From NCBI GenBank assembly GCA_020402865.1, contig JADBYT010000008.1, positions 248,001-312,000 of the forward strand: 64,000 bases of DNA. The letters run 5' to 3'. Source of the stretch: Bacteroidota bacterium (lineage in GTDB: Bacteria > Bacteroidota > Bacteroidia > Palsa-965). Under the pieces are notes generated by a model. That model made no database searches, had not been told where the DNA came from, and saw only the letters and a list, made by a program, of their open reading frames with translations. The position numbers and the translations under genes are program-made. Shown piece after piece: positions 30,111-40,823 of the stretch. Position 1 is the first letter of the stretch. Every line of letters begins with the position of its first letter.

Positions 30111-30446
30111 CTATTTCTTATCGCTCAATTGTTCAAAGTGTGCATGAAAGGTGTGCAGCGGCGCTATTTCCCCGGCATACATAAACACGCGCTGAAACGG
30201 ATCTATTTCTGCGTCAAACCTCACTCCCCCGTTCGGATAAACCCTGAAGGTAACTTTGAGCACGTTGCCGGCTTCTTCACACTTTTCAAGATCAAACGAA
30301 GTATTGAGCGGCAAAATCATTTCGCCTGTTGCCGCAGAAATGCCAAAGCCCTTTACCCAATGACTCATTCTGAATTCATTGTCTTCGGTGAGAAGATTGA
30401 ACTGCGCGTTGAAAACTGGATGTGTTTCGGCAAAGGGATTTTGCAT
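30111..30446 (-). CDS. Small protein of unknown function
   Basis: 111 residues when started at the ATG at 30446 (MQNPFAETHPVFNAQF); an upstream in-frame codon at 30482 adds 12 hydrophobic residues of doubtful value. No signal peptide, mixed alpha/beta, acidic. Sequence such as VLKVTFRVYPNGGVRFDAE suggests beta-strands. I recognise no family. It is 58 bases upstream of the DUF1801 gene on the same strand. Confidence 0.6.
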   Translation of the reverse strand: MQNPFAETHPVFNAQFNLLTEDNEFRMSHWVKGFGISAATGEMILPLNTSFDLEKCEEAGNVLKVTFRVYPNGGVRFDAEIDPFQRVFMYAGEIAPLHTFHAHFEQLSDKK

Positions 30447-30585
30447 ATACAAGTATAGATTGATTTTAGCGATAAGAAACAATGCTGTAGTGGAAAGTGC
30501 ACTTCAAAACAGTACTTTTCAAAACAGATTCAATATTACCTTAATCAGCAGTTACACATTGCCAGATGAAACAATACTTCCAAGG

Positions 30586-32202
30586 TTACTTTACAAATAA
30601 TTTTTGCCGCGTTGAATACTGTCCTTCGCTTACTGAAAGAATATAACACCCGGCAGGAAGGCTACTGATGCTTAATTCCGTTTTTCCTGTCATGGCAAAA
30701 GCTCGCATTACCAGTTTACCTGTGGCATCCAGAATTTGTATCTCGGCGCCGGGCGCACACTCTACATATACAAGTTCATCAGCAGGTTGCGGATAAACTG
30801 TAAAATCAGAAGCGTCATCTGCCAATTGCGGCACAGATACAGTTACACACAGTGAGTCAATTTCCGACTGCGGAAGGTAGCCTGTGCGAAATACATCGTG
30901 CCGGAACATAAGCCATTCGGGGCAACTGCCGGCGCCGGCTTCAATCATAAATGCTTTCCCAGTGTTCAGCGAATCGGGTGTGTAGGTGCCGTAGCCCGCT
31001 ACCACAAATACATCCATCGTTCCGTTCCTGTCGAAATCAGCCACCAGCGGGCCGTGATCGACAAGCAAATAAGGCAATCCGGGCGGGAACTGCGGAAAGA
31101 GATTAAGGTTCCACAGTAATCCGTTGTATGGCTCAACCGCAATTACTTCGCCCATAAAATAGCCCGCTACAAGGTCAAGCGTATCGTTCCCGTTTATATC
31201 GGCAATGGCACATCCTCTGAACGATGAAAACGTGGTTGAATACGACCATTCTGTACTGCCTGTAATGCCGTCAAGTACCCATATCCGTTCATCAAATGTG
31301 ACCCAATCATTATTCGTAACCACTACTTCAAGCGAACCGTCGCCGTCTAAATCCGCCACAGACAATGCAGCCATGCAACTCTTAGGAATACTTCTCGACC
31401 ACAACACCGAACCATTTTGCACATTGAGCGCACGCACCAGACCATTGTTCGAACCAATTACATATTCCAGATCGCCATTCCCGTCCACATCAGCCACTGC
31501 GCCGCCATGATAAGCATTGTACGTTGAAGAGTCAGTGGTAAAGTTTGTCCAGATTGTATCTTCCGACACATAATCATAAGCCCACACATACAATCCGTTT
31601 AAGTTGTAGTGGCTGGCCATGATGATGTCTAATCGTCCGTCGGTATTCACATCCACCAAAGCAGGTTCGGTTTGAATGGTGGAGCCATTGGGATCAACCT
31701 GAATGGTTTTGTTTACCGTTCCGTTTTCGCCGTTTACAATGCGCAACTGCCCGTTGAAATTGCAGAAGAAAATTTCGGGAAAGGGATCAGCATCAATGTT
31801 TGCCACAACTGGCGGCGAATCGCCTCCGCCCGAAGGCACACTCCAGATTAATTGTCCGCTGGCTCCGTTAATACAAAACAAGGTTGGATTGCAGGAACCG
31901 TTCACGATTACGTCAAGCGTATCATCGTTGTTTACATCGTAAATTAACGGAGCTACATCACCGCATCCGCCAATATCAAAAATCCACTTCACTGACCCAT
32001 CTTCGGCATTGAGGCAATGCGCTTTGCCATCGTTGGTATAGGTGGTAAATACAATTTCGTAGTAACCATCCCCATCCATATCAGCCGCAGCCGACGAGCC
32101 AAAAGCGGGTGCAGTGAGCGGGTATGTCCAGTCGATTGAAGGGATCTGAGCAACCAGCGAACTCGCCAGAAATAATGCAGGAAAGAGTAAACGGAGGTTC
32201 AT
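30586..32202 (-). CDS. T9SS-exported FG-GAP/VCBS beta-propeller protein
   Basis: 538 residues from the ATG at 32202 (MNLRLLFPALFLASSLVAQ, signal peptide). Eight acidic FG-GAP loops follow at roughly even spacing: DMDGDGYYEIVF, DVNNDDTLDVIV, NIDADPFPEIFF, DVNTDGRLDIIM, DVDGNGDLEYVI, DLDGDGSLEVVV, DINGNDTLDLVA and DFDRNGTMDVFV, several of which fit calcium-binding DxDxDG. The last ~80 residues (FTVYPQPADELVYVEC, IQILDATGKLVMR, LPAGCYILSV) are a type A sorting domain, so the protein is exported by the type IX system and attached at the surface or released. Some FG-GAP proteins bind glycans or other proteins; the ligand here is unknown. A TTAATTTG -7-like element lies at 32215-32222. Confidence 0.87.
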   Translation of the reverse strand: MNLRLLFPALFLASSLVAQIPSIDWTYPLTAPAFGSSAAADMDGDGYYEIVFTTYTNDGKAHCLNAEDGSVKWIFDIGGCGDVAPLIYDVNNDDTLDVIVNGSCNPTLFCINGASGQLIWSVPSGGGDSPPVVANIDADPFPEIFFCNFNGQLRIVNGENGTVNKTIQVDPNGSTIQTEPALVDVNTDGRLDIIMASHYNLNGLYVWAYDYVSEDTIWTNFTTDSSTYNAYHGGAVADVDGNGDLEYVIGSNNGLVRALNVQNGSVLWSRSIPKSCMAALSVADLDGDGSLEVVVTNNDWVTFDERIWVLDGITGSTEWSYSTTFSSFRGCAIADINGNDTLDLVAGYFMGEVIAVEPYNGLLWNLNLFPQFPPGLPYLLVDHGPLVADFDRNGTMDVFVVAGYGTYTPDSLNTGKAFMIEAGAGSCPEWLMFRHDVFRTGYLPQSEIDSLCVTVSVPQLADDASDFTVYPQPADELVYVECAPGAEIQILDATGKLVMRAFAMTGKTELSISSLPAGCYILSVSEGQYSTRQKLFVK

Positions 32203-32278
32203 ACTGGTAATGTACAAATTAAGTGTTGCATTTCTTATGCTGGTTATCAGTGAAAAAGTTACAGGAAGTTTTTTTTGC

Positions 32279-32315
32279 ATAAAAAAACTCCTGCCTCAAT
32301 AATGAGGCAGGAGTT
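32279..32315 (-). terminator. Rho-independent terminator after gltA
   Basis: AACTCCTGCCTCA at 32286-32298 pairs perfectly with TGAGGCAGGAGTT at 32303-32315 around the loop ATAA. Read on the minus strand the stem is followed by a run of seven T, so it ends the citrate synthase transcript. Confidence 0.95.
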
Positions 32316-32337
32316 GACATATAGCAGTACAATCAAA

Positions 32338-33663
32338 TTACGCGTTTACAGCTGCAATTTTTTTCTTGATACCTTCTGTGGTAATAGAACCCGGACGCTC
32401 AATCGGATGACCGAGGGCGCGATCCCAGATGAGTGACGCAAGTACACCAAGCGCACGAGATACACCGAAAAGAACGGTGTAAAAATCAAACTCGGTGATA
32501 CCAAAGTGCATAAGCAGCGCGCCCGAATGAGCATCTACGTTCGGCCAGGGGTTTTTGATTTTGCCTGTGCCTTCGAGAATGGGCGGTGCTACTTTATAAA
32601 CCATCTGCACAATTTCGCAGAGATTATCTACACCATACGGCTCTTTGATGTAGCGGTTGTAGAAATCCTGCTGTGCGCTGAAACGCGGATCGGTTTTGCG
32701 CAGTACGGCGTGACCGTAACCGGGCACTACACGGCCAGCTTCGAGGGTTTCTTTGATGTAGGTGGCAATCTGCTCTTCGGTGGGAAGTTCAGCGCCAATT
32801 TCTTCGCGCATTTTCAGAATCCACGCAATTACTTCCTGGTTGGCGAGGCCGTGCAGCGGACCGGCAAGGCCGTTCATGCCTGCAGCAAATGCGAGATAAG
32901 GGTCGCTCAGTGCCGAGCCTACGAGGTGAGTAGTATGTGCGCTTACATTACCGCCTTCGTGGTCGGCGTGAATGGTCATGTACAAACGCATCAGGCGCTT
33001 CACATCAAACGCATCGTAGCCCATCATGTGCGCCAGGTTGGCCGCCCAGTCGAGTTTGGGATCAGGTTCAATGTGTTCGTTGTTGTGATATTTTTTGCGG
33101 TAGATGTAAGCAGCTACGCGGGGCAAACGTGCAATAAGATTCATTGAATCTTCGTACACATAATCCCAATAATCCTTTTTACCCACACCTTCGCGGTATG
33201 CTTTAGCAAACAGCGATTCGGTTTGCATGGCCATAACCGCAATGCTGAACATGGTCATGGGGTGTGTGCTTGCCGGCAGTTTATCAAGTGTATCAAACAC
33301 ATGCTTGGGCACAATTGCGCGGCGCGCCCAGTTGTTGCTGATGTCGTATGCTTCTTCTTTGGTGGGCAGTTCGCCTACAAGCATGAGGTAGAAAATACCT
33401 TCGGGCAGCGGTTCGGTACCGTTGGGTGCCTTGGGCAGTTTTTCACGTAATTCAGGAATGGAGTAACCACGGAAACGAATGCCTTCTTCAGCATCGAGCT
33501 TCGAGGTTTCGGTTACCAGGCCGGTAATGCCTTTCATGCCCTGATACACCTGCGCCACGGTGTATTCGCCTAATTTCACATCACCGTGTTCTTTGATGAT
33601 GTTCTTTACTTCGGCCGCCATCGGCCGCGCTTTTTCAATAAATTTTTCCTTCAAACTGTCCAT
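32338..33663 (-). CDS. gltA: Citrate synthase, mitochondrial-like type
   Basis: Condenses oxaloacetate and acetyl-CoA to citrate, entry to the TCA cycle. Recognisable parts are AGPLHGLANQEV with a catalytic His, PGYGHAVLRKTDPR with the second catalytic His, and the mid-region ESLFAKAYREGVGKKDYWD. The PGYGHAVLRKTDPR wording and ~440-residue length resemble the mitochondrial type more than the usual bacterial type. I start it at ATG 33663 (441 residues); an in-frame TTG at 33714 coincides with the predicted transcription start. It follows carA and eno on the minus strand but has its own promoter and a strong terminator. Confidence 0.95.
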   Translation of the reverse strand: MDSLKEKFIEKARPMAAEVKNIIKEHGDVKLGEYTVAQVYQGMKGITGLVTETSKLDAEEGIRFRGYSIPELREKLPKAPNGTEPLPEGIFYLMLVGELPTKEEAYDISNNWARRAIVPKHVFDTLDKLPASTHPMTMFSIAVMAMQTESLFAKAYREGVGKKDYWDYVYEDSMNLIARLPRVAAYIYRKKYHNNEHIEPDPKLDWAANLAHMMGYDAFDVKRLMRLYMTIHADHEGGNVSAHTTHLVGSALSDPYLAFAAGMNGLAGPLHGLANQEVIAWILKMREEIGAELPTEEQIATYIKETLEAGRVVPGYGHAVLRKTDPRFSAQQDFYNRYIKEPYGVDNLCEIVQMVYKVAPPILEGTGKIKNPWPNVDAHSGALLMHFGITEFDFYTVLFGVSRALGVLASLIWDRALGHPIERPGSITTEGIKKKIAAVNA

Positions 33664-33721
33664 AATGTCCGAGTCGCCTTTGCCGGATTGTGCTGTTTTT
33701 GTGTATTTGCTCAAAAGCCCT

Positions 33722-33752
33722 TAAAAGTAGGGAGCAAGAAACGTTTGTGCAA
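33722..33752 (-). promoter_or_regulatory. Probable gltA promoter
   Basis: On the minus strand TACTTTTA (33729 to 33722) matches TAnnTTTG at seven of eight positions and is preceded by TTGC (33752 to 33749) 19 bases upstream. Transcription would start near 33715, giving a leader of about 50 bases before the ATG at 33663. Confidence 0.5.
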
Positions 33753-33849
33753 CCTTTCGCGGCGTTTTTGTGAAACTTTTGTAATAACAATCTGCACCGC
33801 TAAAAGTTTGAGCCTGCACGGGCGTATCTGCTTCGTATTTCCTGCAATA

Positions 33850-33884
33850 GTAAGGCACCAATACCTTTCGGTACGGTGCCTTAC
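33850..33884. other. Strong hairpin between eno and gltA
   Basis: GTAAGGCACC at 33850-33859 pairs with GGTGCCTTAC at 33875-33884; inside it TACC at 33862-33865 pairs with GGTA at 33870-33873 around TTTC, interrupted by a small internal loop. It lies 30 bases past the eno stop. No T-run follows on either strand, so it may act as a transcript-end stabiliser or an inefficient terminator. Confidence 0.75.
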
Positions 33885-33914
33885 AAGGAATTAATGCGCA
33901 TTTAAGCCGCCGCC

Positions 33915-35225
<1,311 letters not shown>

Positions 35226-35237
35226 TCAATGGTTAGA

Positions 35238-36383
35238 TCAGGCATGAACGGGTGCTTTCACCGCATTCATGTTTTCCACAAACTGGTCAAACAGGTAACG
35301 CGCATCGTGTGGCCCCGGATTGGCTTCGGGGTGATACTGCACACAGAACACGTTTTTTACGCGGTGGCGCAGGCCTTCAATGGTGTTATCGTTCAGGTTG
35401 ATGTGGGTAATTTCTATGTCGGGATTGTTGGCCACATCTTCTGCTTTCACCGCAAAACCGTGGTTTTGCGAAGTAACTTCTGATTTTCCGGTGATGAGGT
35501 TTTTAACCGGATGGTTAATGCCGCGGTGCCCGTTGTGCATTTTGTAAGTGCTCAGTCCGAATGCCTGTGCAATGAGCTGATGCCCGAGGCAAATGCCAAA
35601 CACCGGTGTACCGCTGTCGATCAGGGCTTTTACCGTAGCTGTTTCGTTAGGCATTACGCCCGGATCGCCGGGGCCGTTAGAAATCATGTAGCCATCAGCC
35701 CCCCAGGCCATAATTTCGGCTGCAGGTGTGTGCATGGGGAATACTTTCACAAAGCAGCCGCGCTCGGTGAGGCAGCGTACAATGTTTGTTTTCACGCCAA
35801 GATCAAGCAGGGCTACTTTCAGCGGTGCGTCGGCATTACCGGCCGTGTAGGCTTCTTTAGTGGAAACTTTCGACGAAAGCTCCAGACCGGCCATCGAGGG
35901 CACTTTGGCCAGTTCGGCCTTGAGGCTTTCCACATCGAGGTTGCTGCTCGAAATAATGGCGTTCATGGCGCCGCGCTGGCGGATGTGGCGCACAATAGCG
36001 CGTGTATCCACTTCGCAAATACCCACCACACCCTGCTCCACGAAATAATCGCGGATAGATTTGTGCGCACCGGGGCGGGAGTAGATTTCGGAGAACTTCT
36101 TGCACACCAGGCCGGCAATTTTAATTGAGCCTGACTCCACTTCGTCGTTGTGGATGCCGTAGTTGCCAATGTGTACGCTGGCCGCAGTTAAAATCTGGCC
36201 ATAGTAGGAAGGATCGGTAAAGATTTCCTGATAACCGGTCATGCCGGTATTGAAGCAAATTTCGCCGGTAGTAGTTCCAATGGCTCCGGCGGCTTTACCG
36301 TGAAACACGGTTCCGTCTTCGAGCACCAGCACGGCGGGCGGCAGGGCGGTGTATTTAAGGCGGTGTGATTTTGTTTCTTCCAC
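35238..36383 (-). CDS. carA: Carbamoyl-phosphate synthase small subunit
   Basis: Glutaminase subunit of carbamoyl-phosphate synthase, supplying ammonia to the large subunit for arginine and pyrimidine synthesis. 381 residues. N-terminal domain: LVLEDGTVFHGKAAG and FNTGMTGYQEIFTDPSY; C-terminal class I glutaminase: PVFGICLGHQLIAQAFG with the catalytic Cys and QYHPEANPGPHD with His and Glu. Translation starts with GTG at 36383; there is no plausible ATG nearby. carB is not in the window. The gene lies behind the terminator that closes the ribosomal cluster, so it is expressed separately from it. Confidence 0.97.
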   Translation of the reverse strand: MEETKSHRLKYTALPPAVLVLEDGTVFHGKAAGAIGTTTGEICFNTGMTGYQEIFTDPSYYGQILTAASVHIGNYGIHNDEVESGSIKIAGLVCKKFSEIYSRPGAHKSIRDYFVEQGVVGICEVDTRAIVRHIRQRGAMNAIISSSNLDVESLKAELAKVPSMAGLELSSKVSTKEAYTAGNADAPLKVALLDLGVKTNIVRCLTERGCFVKVFPMHTPAAEIMAWGADGYMISNGPGDPGVMPNETATVKALIDSGTPVFGICLGHQLIAQAFGLSTYKMHNGHRGINHPVKNLITGKSEVTSQNHGFAVKAEDVANNPDIEITHINLNDNTIEGLRHRVKNVFCVQYHPEANPGPHDARYLFDQFVENMNAVKAPVHA

Positions 36384-36401
36384 GAGTTGTTTTGGTTTTT
36401 C

Positions 36402-36446
36402 AGATAAAAAAAACGGGATGAGGCAAAATTACCCGATCCCGTTTTT
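36402..36446 (-). terminator. Rho-independent terminator closing the ribosomal cluster
   Basis: ATCCCGTTTTT at 36436-36446 pairs with AAAAACGGGAT at 36409-36419 around a 16-base loop. On the minus strand the second arm runs into a T-run. It stands between rplQ and carA. Confidence 0.85.
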
Positions 36447-36471
36447 GTGTTGAAATCAACTTGCTGACAAC

Positions 36472-36975
36472 TTATTCACCTGCGTTTTCGGTTGAAGTTT
36501 CAGCGGTGCCTTCGGCTTTCTTGGTTTTACCACGGCCACGGCGTGTTGTTTTGGCTTTCTTGCCATCCGATTTGCTGTTGAGCAGGAGTTCATTGTAGTC
36601 CACAAGCTCAATGAGGCACATATCGGCGCTGTCGCCACGACGGCGTGCAGCGGGGCTCGGGTTTACCGAGAGGCTGTAGCGGATAATGCGGGTGTAACCA
36701 CCGGCGCGTGTAGCTACTTTCGGACCTACTTCTTTGAAGAGTTCGGTTACGGCTTCTTTGCTCTGGAGGTAGCTGAACACTGTACGACGGTTGTGCTGGC
36801 TGTCGTCTTTTGCGCGGGTAATGAGCGGCTCCACGTAGCTGCGGAGGGCTTTAGCTTTGGCAACCGTGGTATTGATCCGCTTGTGCATGATCAGCGAACT
36901 TGCGAGGTTCGACATCAGGGCAGCGCGGTGGCCGTCCTTGCGTCCCAGGTGGTTGTTTTTGTTACCGTGTCTCAT
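36472..36975 (-). CDS. rplQ: 50S ribosomal protein L17
   Basis: L17 binds 23S rRNA near the polypeptide exit tunnel. 167 residues; N-terminus [20 protein letters not shown] is diagnostic, followed by [20 protein letters not shown] and [12 protein letters not shown]. The last ~40 residues form a Lys/Arg then Glu/Thr-rich extension ([15 protein letters not shown]) that is longer than in E. coli (127 residues) and of low complexity. Last gene of the cluster, 64 bases after rpoA, followed by a terminator. Confidence 0.97.
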   Translation of the reverse strand: MRHGNKNNHLGRKDGHRAALMSNLASSLIMHKRINTTVAKAKALRSYVEPLITRAKDDSQHNRRTVFSYLQSKEAVTELFKEVGPKVATRAGGYTRIIRYSLSVNPSPAARRRGDSADMCLIELVDYNELLLNSKSDGKKAKTTRRGRGKTKKAEGTAETSTENAGE

Positions 36976-37039
36976 GGTCGGTTATTCGGTGTTGTATCAG
37001 CTATGCGTCACCTCACGGTTGCACGGCCGAATTTTGGTA

Positions 37040-38032
37040 TTAGTCTTTATCGAGTTTGTACTTCACCACGTTCATGCCGAAGTGCAGGCCTTTGCTGGCT
37101 ACGAGTTCTTCAAGCTCGGTGAGTGATTTCTTACCGAAGTTGCGGAACTTCAGAAGATCGTTTTTGTTGAAAGAAACGAGGTCGCCAAGGGTTTCCACGT
37201 CGGCCGCCTTGAGGCAGTTCAGCGCACGTACGGAAAGATCCATATCAACCAGTTTGGTTTTGAGCAACTGGCGCATGTGCAGCGAATCTTCATCAAACTC
37301 TTCGCTTGAAGCCTTCTCTACCGTGTCAAGAGTGATCTTGTCGTCTGAGAACAGCATGAAGTGGTGGATGAGGATTTTGGCCGCTTCCTTGAGTGCATCT
37401 TTCGGGTGGATCGAGCCGTCGGTAACGATTTCCATTACCAGCTTCTCATAGTCGGTTTTCTGCTCTACACGGTAGTTTTCCACGGCGTATTTCACGTTGC
37501 GGATGGGTGTGTAGATGGCATCAATCGGAATGAGACCGATAGGAGCGTTAACCGGCTTGTTTTCTTCGGCGGGTACATAGCCGCGGCCTTTCTCGATGGT
37601 GAGCTCAATTTTGAGTTTCACCGAAGGCTCCATGTTGCAGATCACGAAATCGGGATTGAGCACCTGGAAGCCTGAAGTAAATTTACCGATATCGCCGGCA
37701 GTGAGCTGAGTTTTGCCGGTGATGTTCACCACCACTTTCTCACTTTCGGTTGATTCGATCTGGCGCTTGAAACGCACCTGCTTGAAGTTAAGAACGATCT
37801 CGGTAACGTCTTCCATTACGCCTTTGATCGTTGAGAACTCGTGCTCCACACCTTCGATACGGATGGTCGTGATGGCGTAGCCTTCGAGCGACGAGAGCAG
37901 GATGCGGCGAAGCGCGTTACCGATAGTGATGCCGTAGCCCGGCTCCAGCGGACGAAACTCGAAGAGGCCTTCGGTTTCGCTTGACTGGATCATGATCACC
38001 TTATCGGGTTTCTGAAATGCGAGGATGCCCAT
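37040..38032 (-). CDS. rpoA: RNA polymerase alpha subunit
   Basis: Scaffold for RNA polymerase assembly and contact point for activators. 330 residues from the ATG at 38032 ([12 protein letters not shown]), nearly the same as the 329 of E. coli; an upstream in-frame codon at 38107 adds 25 residues that overlap the untranslated spacer. The N-terminal domain has [17 protein letters not shown]; the C-terminal domain has [13 protein letters not shown] and [12 protein letters not shown], the DNA-binding helices. It sits 78 bases after rpsD in the alpha-operon order. Confidence 0.98.
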   Translation of the reverse strand: MGILAFQKPDKVIMIQSSETEGLFEFRPLEPGYGITIGNALRRILLSSLEGYAITTIRIEGVEHEFSTIKGVMEDVTEIVLNFKQVRFKRQIESTESEKVVVNITGKTQLTAGDIGKFTSGFQVLNPDFVICNMEPSVKLKIELTIEKGRGYVPAEENKPVNAPIGLIPIDAIYTPIRNVKYAVENYRVEQKTDYEKLVMEIVTDGSIHPKDALKEAAKILIHHFMLFSDDKITLDTVEKASSEEFDEDSLHMRQLLKTKLVDMDLSVRALNCLKAADVETLGDLVSFNKNDLLKFRNFGKKSLTELEELVASKGLHFGMNVVKYKLDKD

Positions 38033-38110
38033 AGTGGTTCTCCGTTGTATGCGGTTGATGTTCGGTTTTAATTGGTGGAGGCTGTTTACGCCGCCTCCCC
38101 GCGCCACTCA

Positions 38111-38713
38111 TTATTTCGAGTACAATTCAACGATGAGCTGTTCTTTGATGTTTTCCGGAATCTGTGTACGCTCCGGGAAACTTACAAATTTGCCTTCCAT
38201 CGTTGAAGCATTGAACTCCAGCCAGGGGAAGTTGCTGCCCGCGCCAACCGAATTATTGATTGACTCGAGGGCTTTCGACTTCTCACGAACGGCTACCACA
38301 TCACCCGGCTTAAGGGTGTATGAGGGAATGTTTACCAACTCGCCGTTAACGGTGATGTGACGGTGTGACACAAGCTGACGGGCACCGGCGCGGGTGGGCG
38401 CAATGCCGAGACGGTAAACCACGTTATCCAGACGGGCTTCGATAAGCTGCAGAAGCACCTCACCGGTAATGCCTTTTGAACGTGATGCACGCTCGAAAAT
38501 CAGAGCAAACTGACGCTCAAGAATGCCGTAGGTGTATTTCACCTTCTGCTTCTCATTGAGCTGGATGGCATATTCTGATTTCTTGGCACGCTTTCCGGCC
38601 TGACCATGCTGGCCGGGACCGTAATTTTTCTTTTCCAGCGCTTTAGAAGGACCATAGATGGCCTCTTTGAAGCGACGGGCGATTTTGGTTTTGGGACCGA
38701 TATATCTAGCCAT
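38111..38713 (-). CDS. rpsD: 30S ribosomal protein S4
   Basis: Primary 16S rRNA-binding protein that nucleates small-subunit assembly and helps decoding accuracy. 200 residues: N-terminus [20 protein letters not shown], then [19 protein letters not shown] and the S4 RNA-binding domain ([16 protein letters not shown]). The N-terminal zinc-binding Cys found in some bacterial S4 are absent, so this is the zinc-free form. In E. coli S4 represses its own operon; no such site could be identified here. Confidence 0.98.
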   Translation of the reverse strand: MARYIGPKTKIARRFKEAIYGPSKALEKKNYGPGQHGQAGKRAKKSEYAIQLNEKQKVKYTYGILERQFALIFERASRSKGITGEVLLQLIEARLDNVVYRLGIAPTRAGARQLVSHRHITVNGELVNIPSYTLKPGDVVAVREKSKALESINNSVGAGSNFPWLEFNASTMEGKFVSFPERTQIPENIKEQLIVELYSK

Positions 38714-38744
38714 TGTTTTTCGCTGTTACAGGTAATGATTTGGA

Positions 38745-39158
38745 TTATACGCGACGGCGTTTGGGAGGACGGCAGCCGTTGTGCGGAATCGGTGTGATGT
38801 CCACAATTTCGGTTACTTCCAGACCAGAGGTGTTCAGCGTACGGATCGCTGACTCACGGCCTGAACCGGGTCCTTTTACAAACACTTTTACTTTGCGCAG
38901 ACCAGCTTCGTAAGCTACTTTGGCGCAATCGGCAGCAGCCGTTTGTGCAGCATACGGAGTGTTCTTCTTCGAGCCGCGGAAGCCCATTTTACCTGCGCTT
39001 GCCCACGAAATTACCTGACCGGAATTGTTGGTGAGCGAAATGATAATATTGTTGAAGGTGGCGCTGATGTGAGCCTGGCCTACAGCATCGACTTTCACGA
39101 CGCGCTTCTTGGCTACTACTTTGCCACCGCCTTTGCCGGATTGTTGTTGTTTTGCCAT
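38745..39158 (-). CDS. rpsK: 30S ribosomal protein S11
   Basis: Platform protein of the small subunit that contacts mRNA near the exit site. 137 residues. Marks: [37 protein letters not shown] and the C-terminus [17 protein letters not shown]. The N-terminal 20 residues are a Gln/Gly/Lys-rich extension. 62 bases downstream of rpsM. Confidence 0.98.
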   Translation of the reverse strand: MAKQQQSGKGGGKVVAKKRVVKVDAVGQAHISATFNNIIISLTNNSGQVISWASAGKMGFRGSKKNTPYAAQTAAADCAKVAYEAGLRKVKVFVKGPGSGRESAIRTLNTSGLEVTEIVDITPIPHNGCRPPKRRRV

Positions 39159-39220
39159 GATGTTTGGTCTTTTACGCCGCCTGTTGTCTCACGACAAGAG
39201 CAGCGTGAATATCGTTACAA

Positions 39221-39598
39221 TTACTTGGTTGCCTTTTTCTTGTTAGCAACAGTTTTACGCTTGCCTTTGCGGGTACGTGCGTTGTTCTTGGTGGTTTGTC
39301 CGCGAACGGGCAGACCAAGACGGTGACGAACGCCACGGTAAGCGCCAATATCCATCAGGCGTTTGATGTTCAGCTGTGTTTCAGAACGCAGCGCACCTTC
39401 CACTTTCAGGTTATCGTTGATGTAGTTACGAATCTTTGAAAGCTGATCGTCGTTCCAATCCTGAACCTTGGTGTCAAAGTTAACACCAGCTTCGGTGAGA
39501 ATTTTGCGGGCTGTTTGGCGACCAATACCAAAAATGTAGGTCAGTCCGATTTCGCCGCGCTTGTTTTTTGGTAAATCAATACCAGAAATACGTGCCAT
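39221..39598 (-). CDS. rpsM: 30S ribosomal protein S13
   Basis: Head protein of the small subunit that touches the P-site tRNA and bridges to the large subunit. 125 residues: [58 protein letters not shown] and a basic C-terminal tail ([15 protein letters not shown]) that reaches the tRNA. 46 bases after rpmJ. Confidence 0.98.
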   Translation of the reverse strand: MARISGIDLPKNKRGEIGLTYIFGIGRQTARKILTEAGVNFDTKVQDWNDDQLSKIRNYINDNLKVEGALRSETQLNIKRLMDIGAYRGVRHRLGLPVRGQTTKNNARTRKGKRKTVANKKKATK

Positions 39599-39644
39599 TT
39601 TTTTGTTTATGTACTGTTAGAGGTAGTCCGAATCCTTTACCAGA

Positions 39645-39764
39645 TTAGCCTTTCTGGCGTTGCTTGAACTTAGGATTCTTCTTGTTGATCACGTAAACGC
39701 GACCTTTGCGGCGCACAATGATGCACTCTGCGCTGCGTTTCTTTACTGATGTTCTGACTTTCAT
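39645..39764 (-). CDS. rpmJ: 50S ribosomal protein L36
   Basis: Translating the minus strand from the ATG at 39764 gives 39 residues: [19 protein letters not shown], then [20 protein letters not shown]. This is L36, one residue longer than the usual 38 because of a Lys before the final Gly. Only one Cys is present, so it lacks the zinc ribbon of the C+ form. It lies in the usual place between infA (31 bases upstream) and rpsM (46 bases downstream). Confidence 0.95.
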   Translation of the reverse strand: MKVRTSVKKRSAECIIVRRKGRVYVINKKNPKFKQRQKG

Positions 39765-39795
39765 TTCAGGTCAGGTGTTTTGGGCCTTTCGGCGT

Positions 39796-40014
39796 TTATT
39801 TGTAACGATAAGAAATGCGTCCTTTGGTAAGATCGTAAGGTGAAATCTCCACCTTCACACGGTCGCCGGGAAGAATTTTGATGTAATACATCCGCATCTT
39901 TCCGGAGATATGGGCGGTTATCACGTGGCCGTTCTCAAGCTCAACGCGGAACATCGCGTTGGAGAGGGCTTCTATGATAGTGCCGTCCTGTTCAATAGAT
40001 GGTGTTTTCGCCAT
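39796..40014 (-). CDS. infA: Translation initiation factor IF-1
   Basis: 72-residue OB-fold factor that binds the ribosomal A site during initiation. Sequence [37 protein letters not shown], and the closing [15 protein letters not shown] are diagnostic. It begins seven bases after map in the conserved secY-map-infA-rpmJ order. Confidence 0.98.
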   Translation of the reverse strand: MAKTPSIEQDGTIIEALSNAMFRVELENGHVITAHISGKMRMYYIKILPGDRVKVEISPYDLTKGRISYRYK

Positions 40015-40021
40015 GTATGGT

Positions 40022-40810
40022 TTACAATTCGATCTTTTGTTCTTTTAATACCTGCTCGATCTCTTCGAACGATGACAGTATTTCTGCTTTACCCTGGCTC
40101 AGCGCAACCGTATGCTCGAAATGAGCAGATGGCTTGCCGTCGGCCGTTGTAATTGTCCAGCCGTCGCGTTCGTGACGGACTGATTTTGTGCCCATGTTAA
40201 TCATCGGCTCAATAGCAATTACCAGACCCTCCGACAACTTGGGCCCGCTTCCGCGGCGGCCAAAGTTAGGAACTTCCGGCGGTTCATGAAGATTCCGCCC
40301 TATTCCGTGTCCAACCAGTTCACGAACCACTCCGTATCCATGCTTTTCGGCATGGCTCTGGATTGCTTCGCTTACATCGCCCAACCGGTTTCCCGCAGCT
40401 ACCTTTTCAATGCCTTTGTAAAGGCTTTCCTTGGTAACGCGCAACAGCTGCAGCACTTCGGGCTTCACCGTGCCTACCGGAATTGTGTAAGCCGAATCGC
40501 CGTACCAGCCGTTCAGAATCACACCGCAGTCAACTGATACCACATCCCCGTCTTTAATTTCATATTTGCCGGGAATGCCATGTACCACTTCCGCGTTCAC
40601 ACTTGTACAAAGTGTGCCGGTGAATCCGTGAAACCCCTTGAACGCCGGAATTGCTCCGTGATCGCGGATAAAGGTTTCGGCAATTCCGTCGATGTACAAG
40701 GTTGTTACACCGGGACGAATATGCCTTGCCACTTCCGCAAGGGTTTTGCCAACAAGTAAAGAACTCTGTCGTATTAATTCAATTTCTTCCTGCGTCTTGA
40801 GCTGGATCAT
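40022..40810 (-). CDS. map: Methionine aminopeptidase, type I
   Basis: Removes the initiator Met from nascent proteins. 262 residues. All five metal ligands are visible: the two Asp of [17 protein letters not shown], the His of [14 protein letters not shown], the Glu of [11 protein letters not shown] and the Glu of HFEHTVAL. The substrate-binding His of [15 protein letters not shown] is also present. It follows secY by 13 bases, as in most Bacteroidota and Firmicutes spc operons. Confidence 0.98.
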   Translation of the reverse strand: MIQLKTQEEIELIRQSSLLVGKTLAEVARHIRPGVTTLYIDGIAETFIRDHGAIPAFKGFHGFTGTLCTSVNAEVVHGIPGKYEIKDGDVVSVDCGVILNGWYGDSAYTIPVGTVKPEVLQLLRVTKESLYKGIEKVAAGNRLGDVSEAIQSHAEKHGYGVVRELVGHGIGRNLHEPPEVPNFGRRGSGPKLSEGLVIAIEPMINMGTKSVRHERDGWTITTADGKPSAHFEHTVALSQGKAEILSSFEEIEQVLKEQKIEL

Positions 40811-40823
40811 GGTAATGCCGGGC

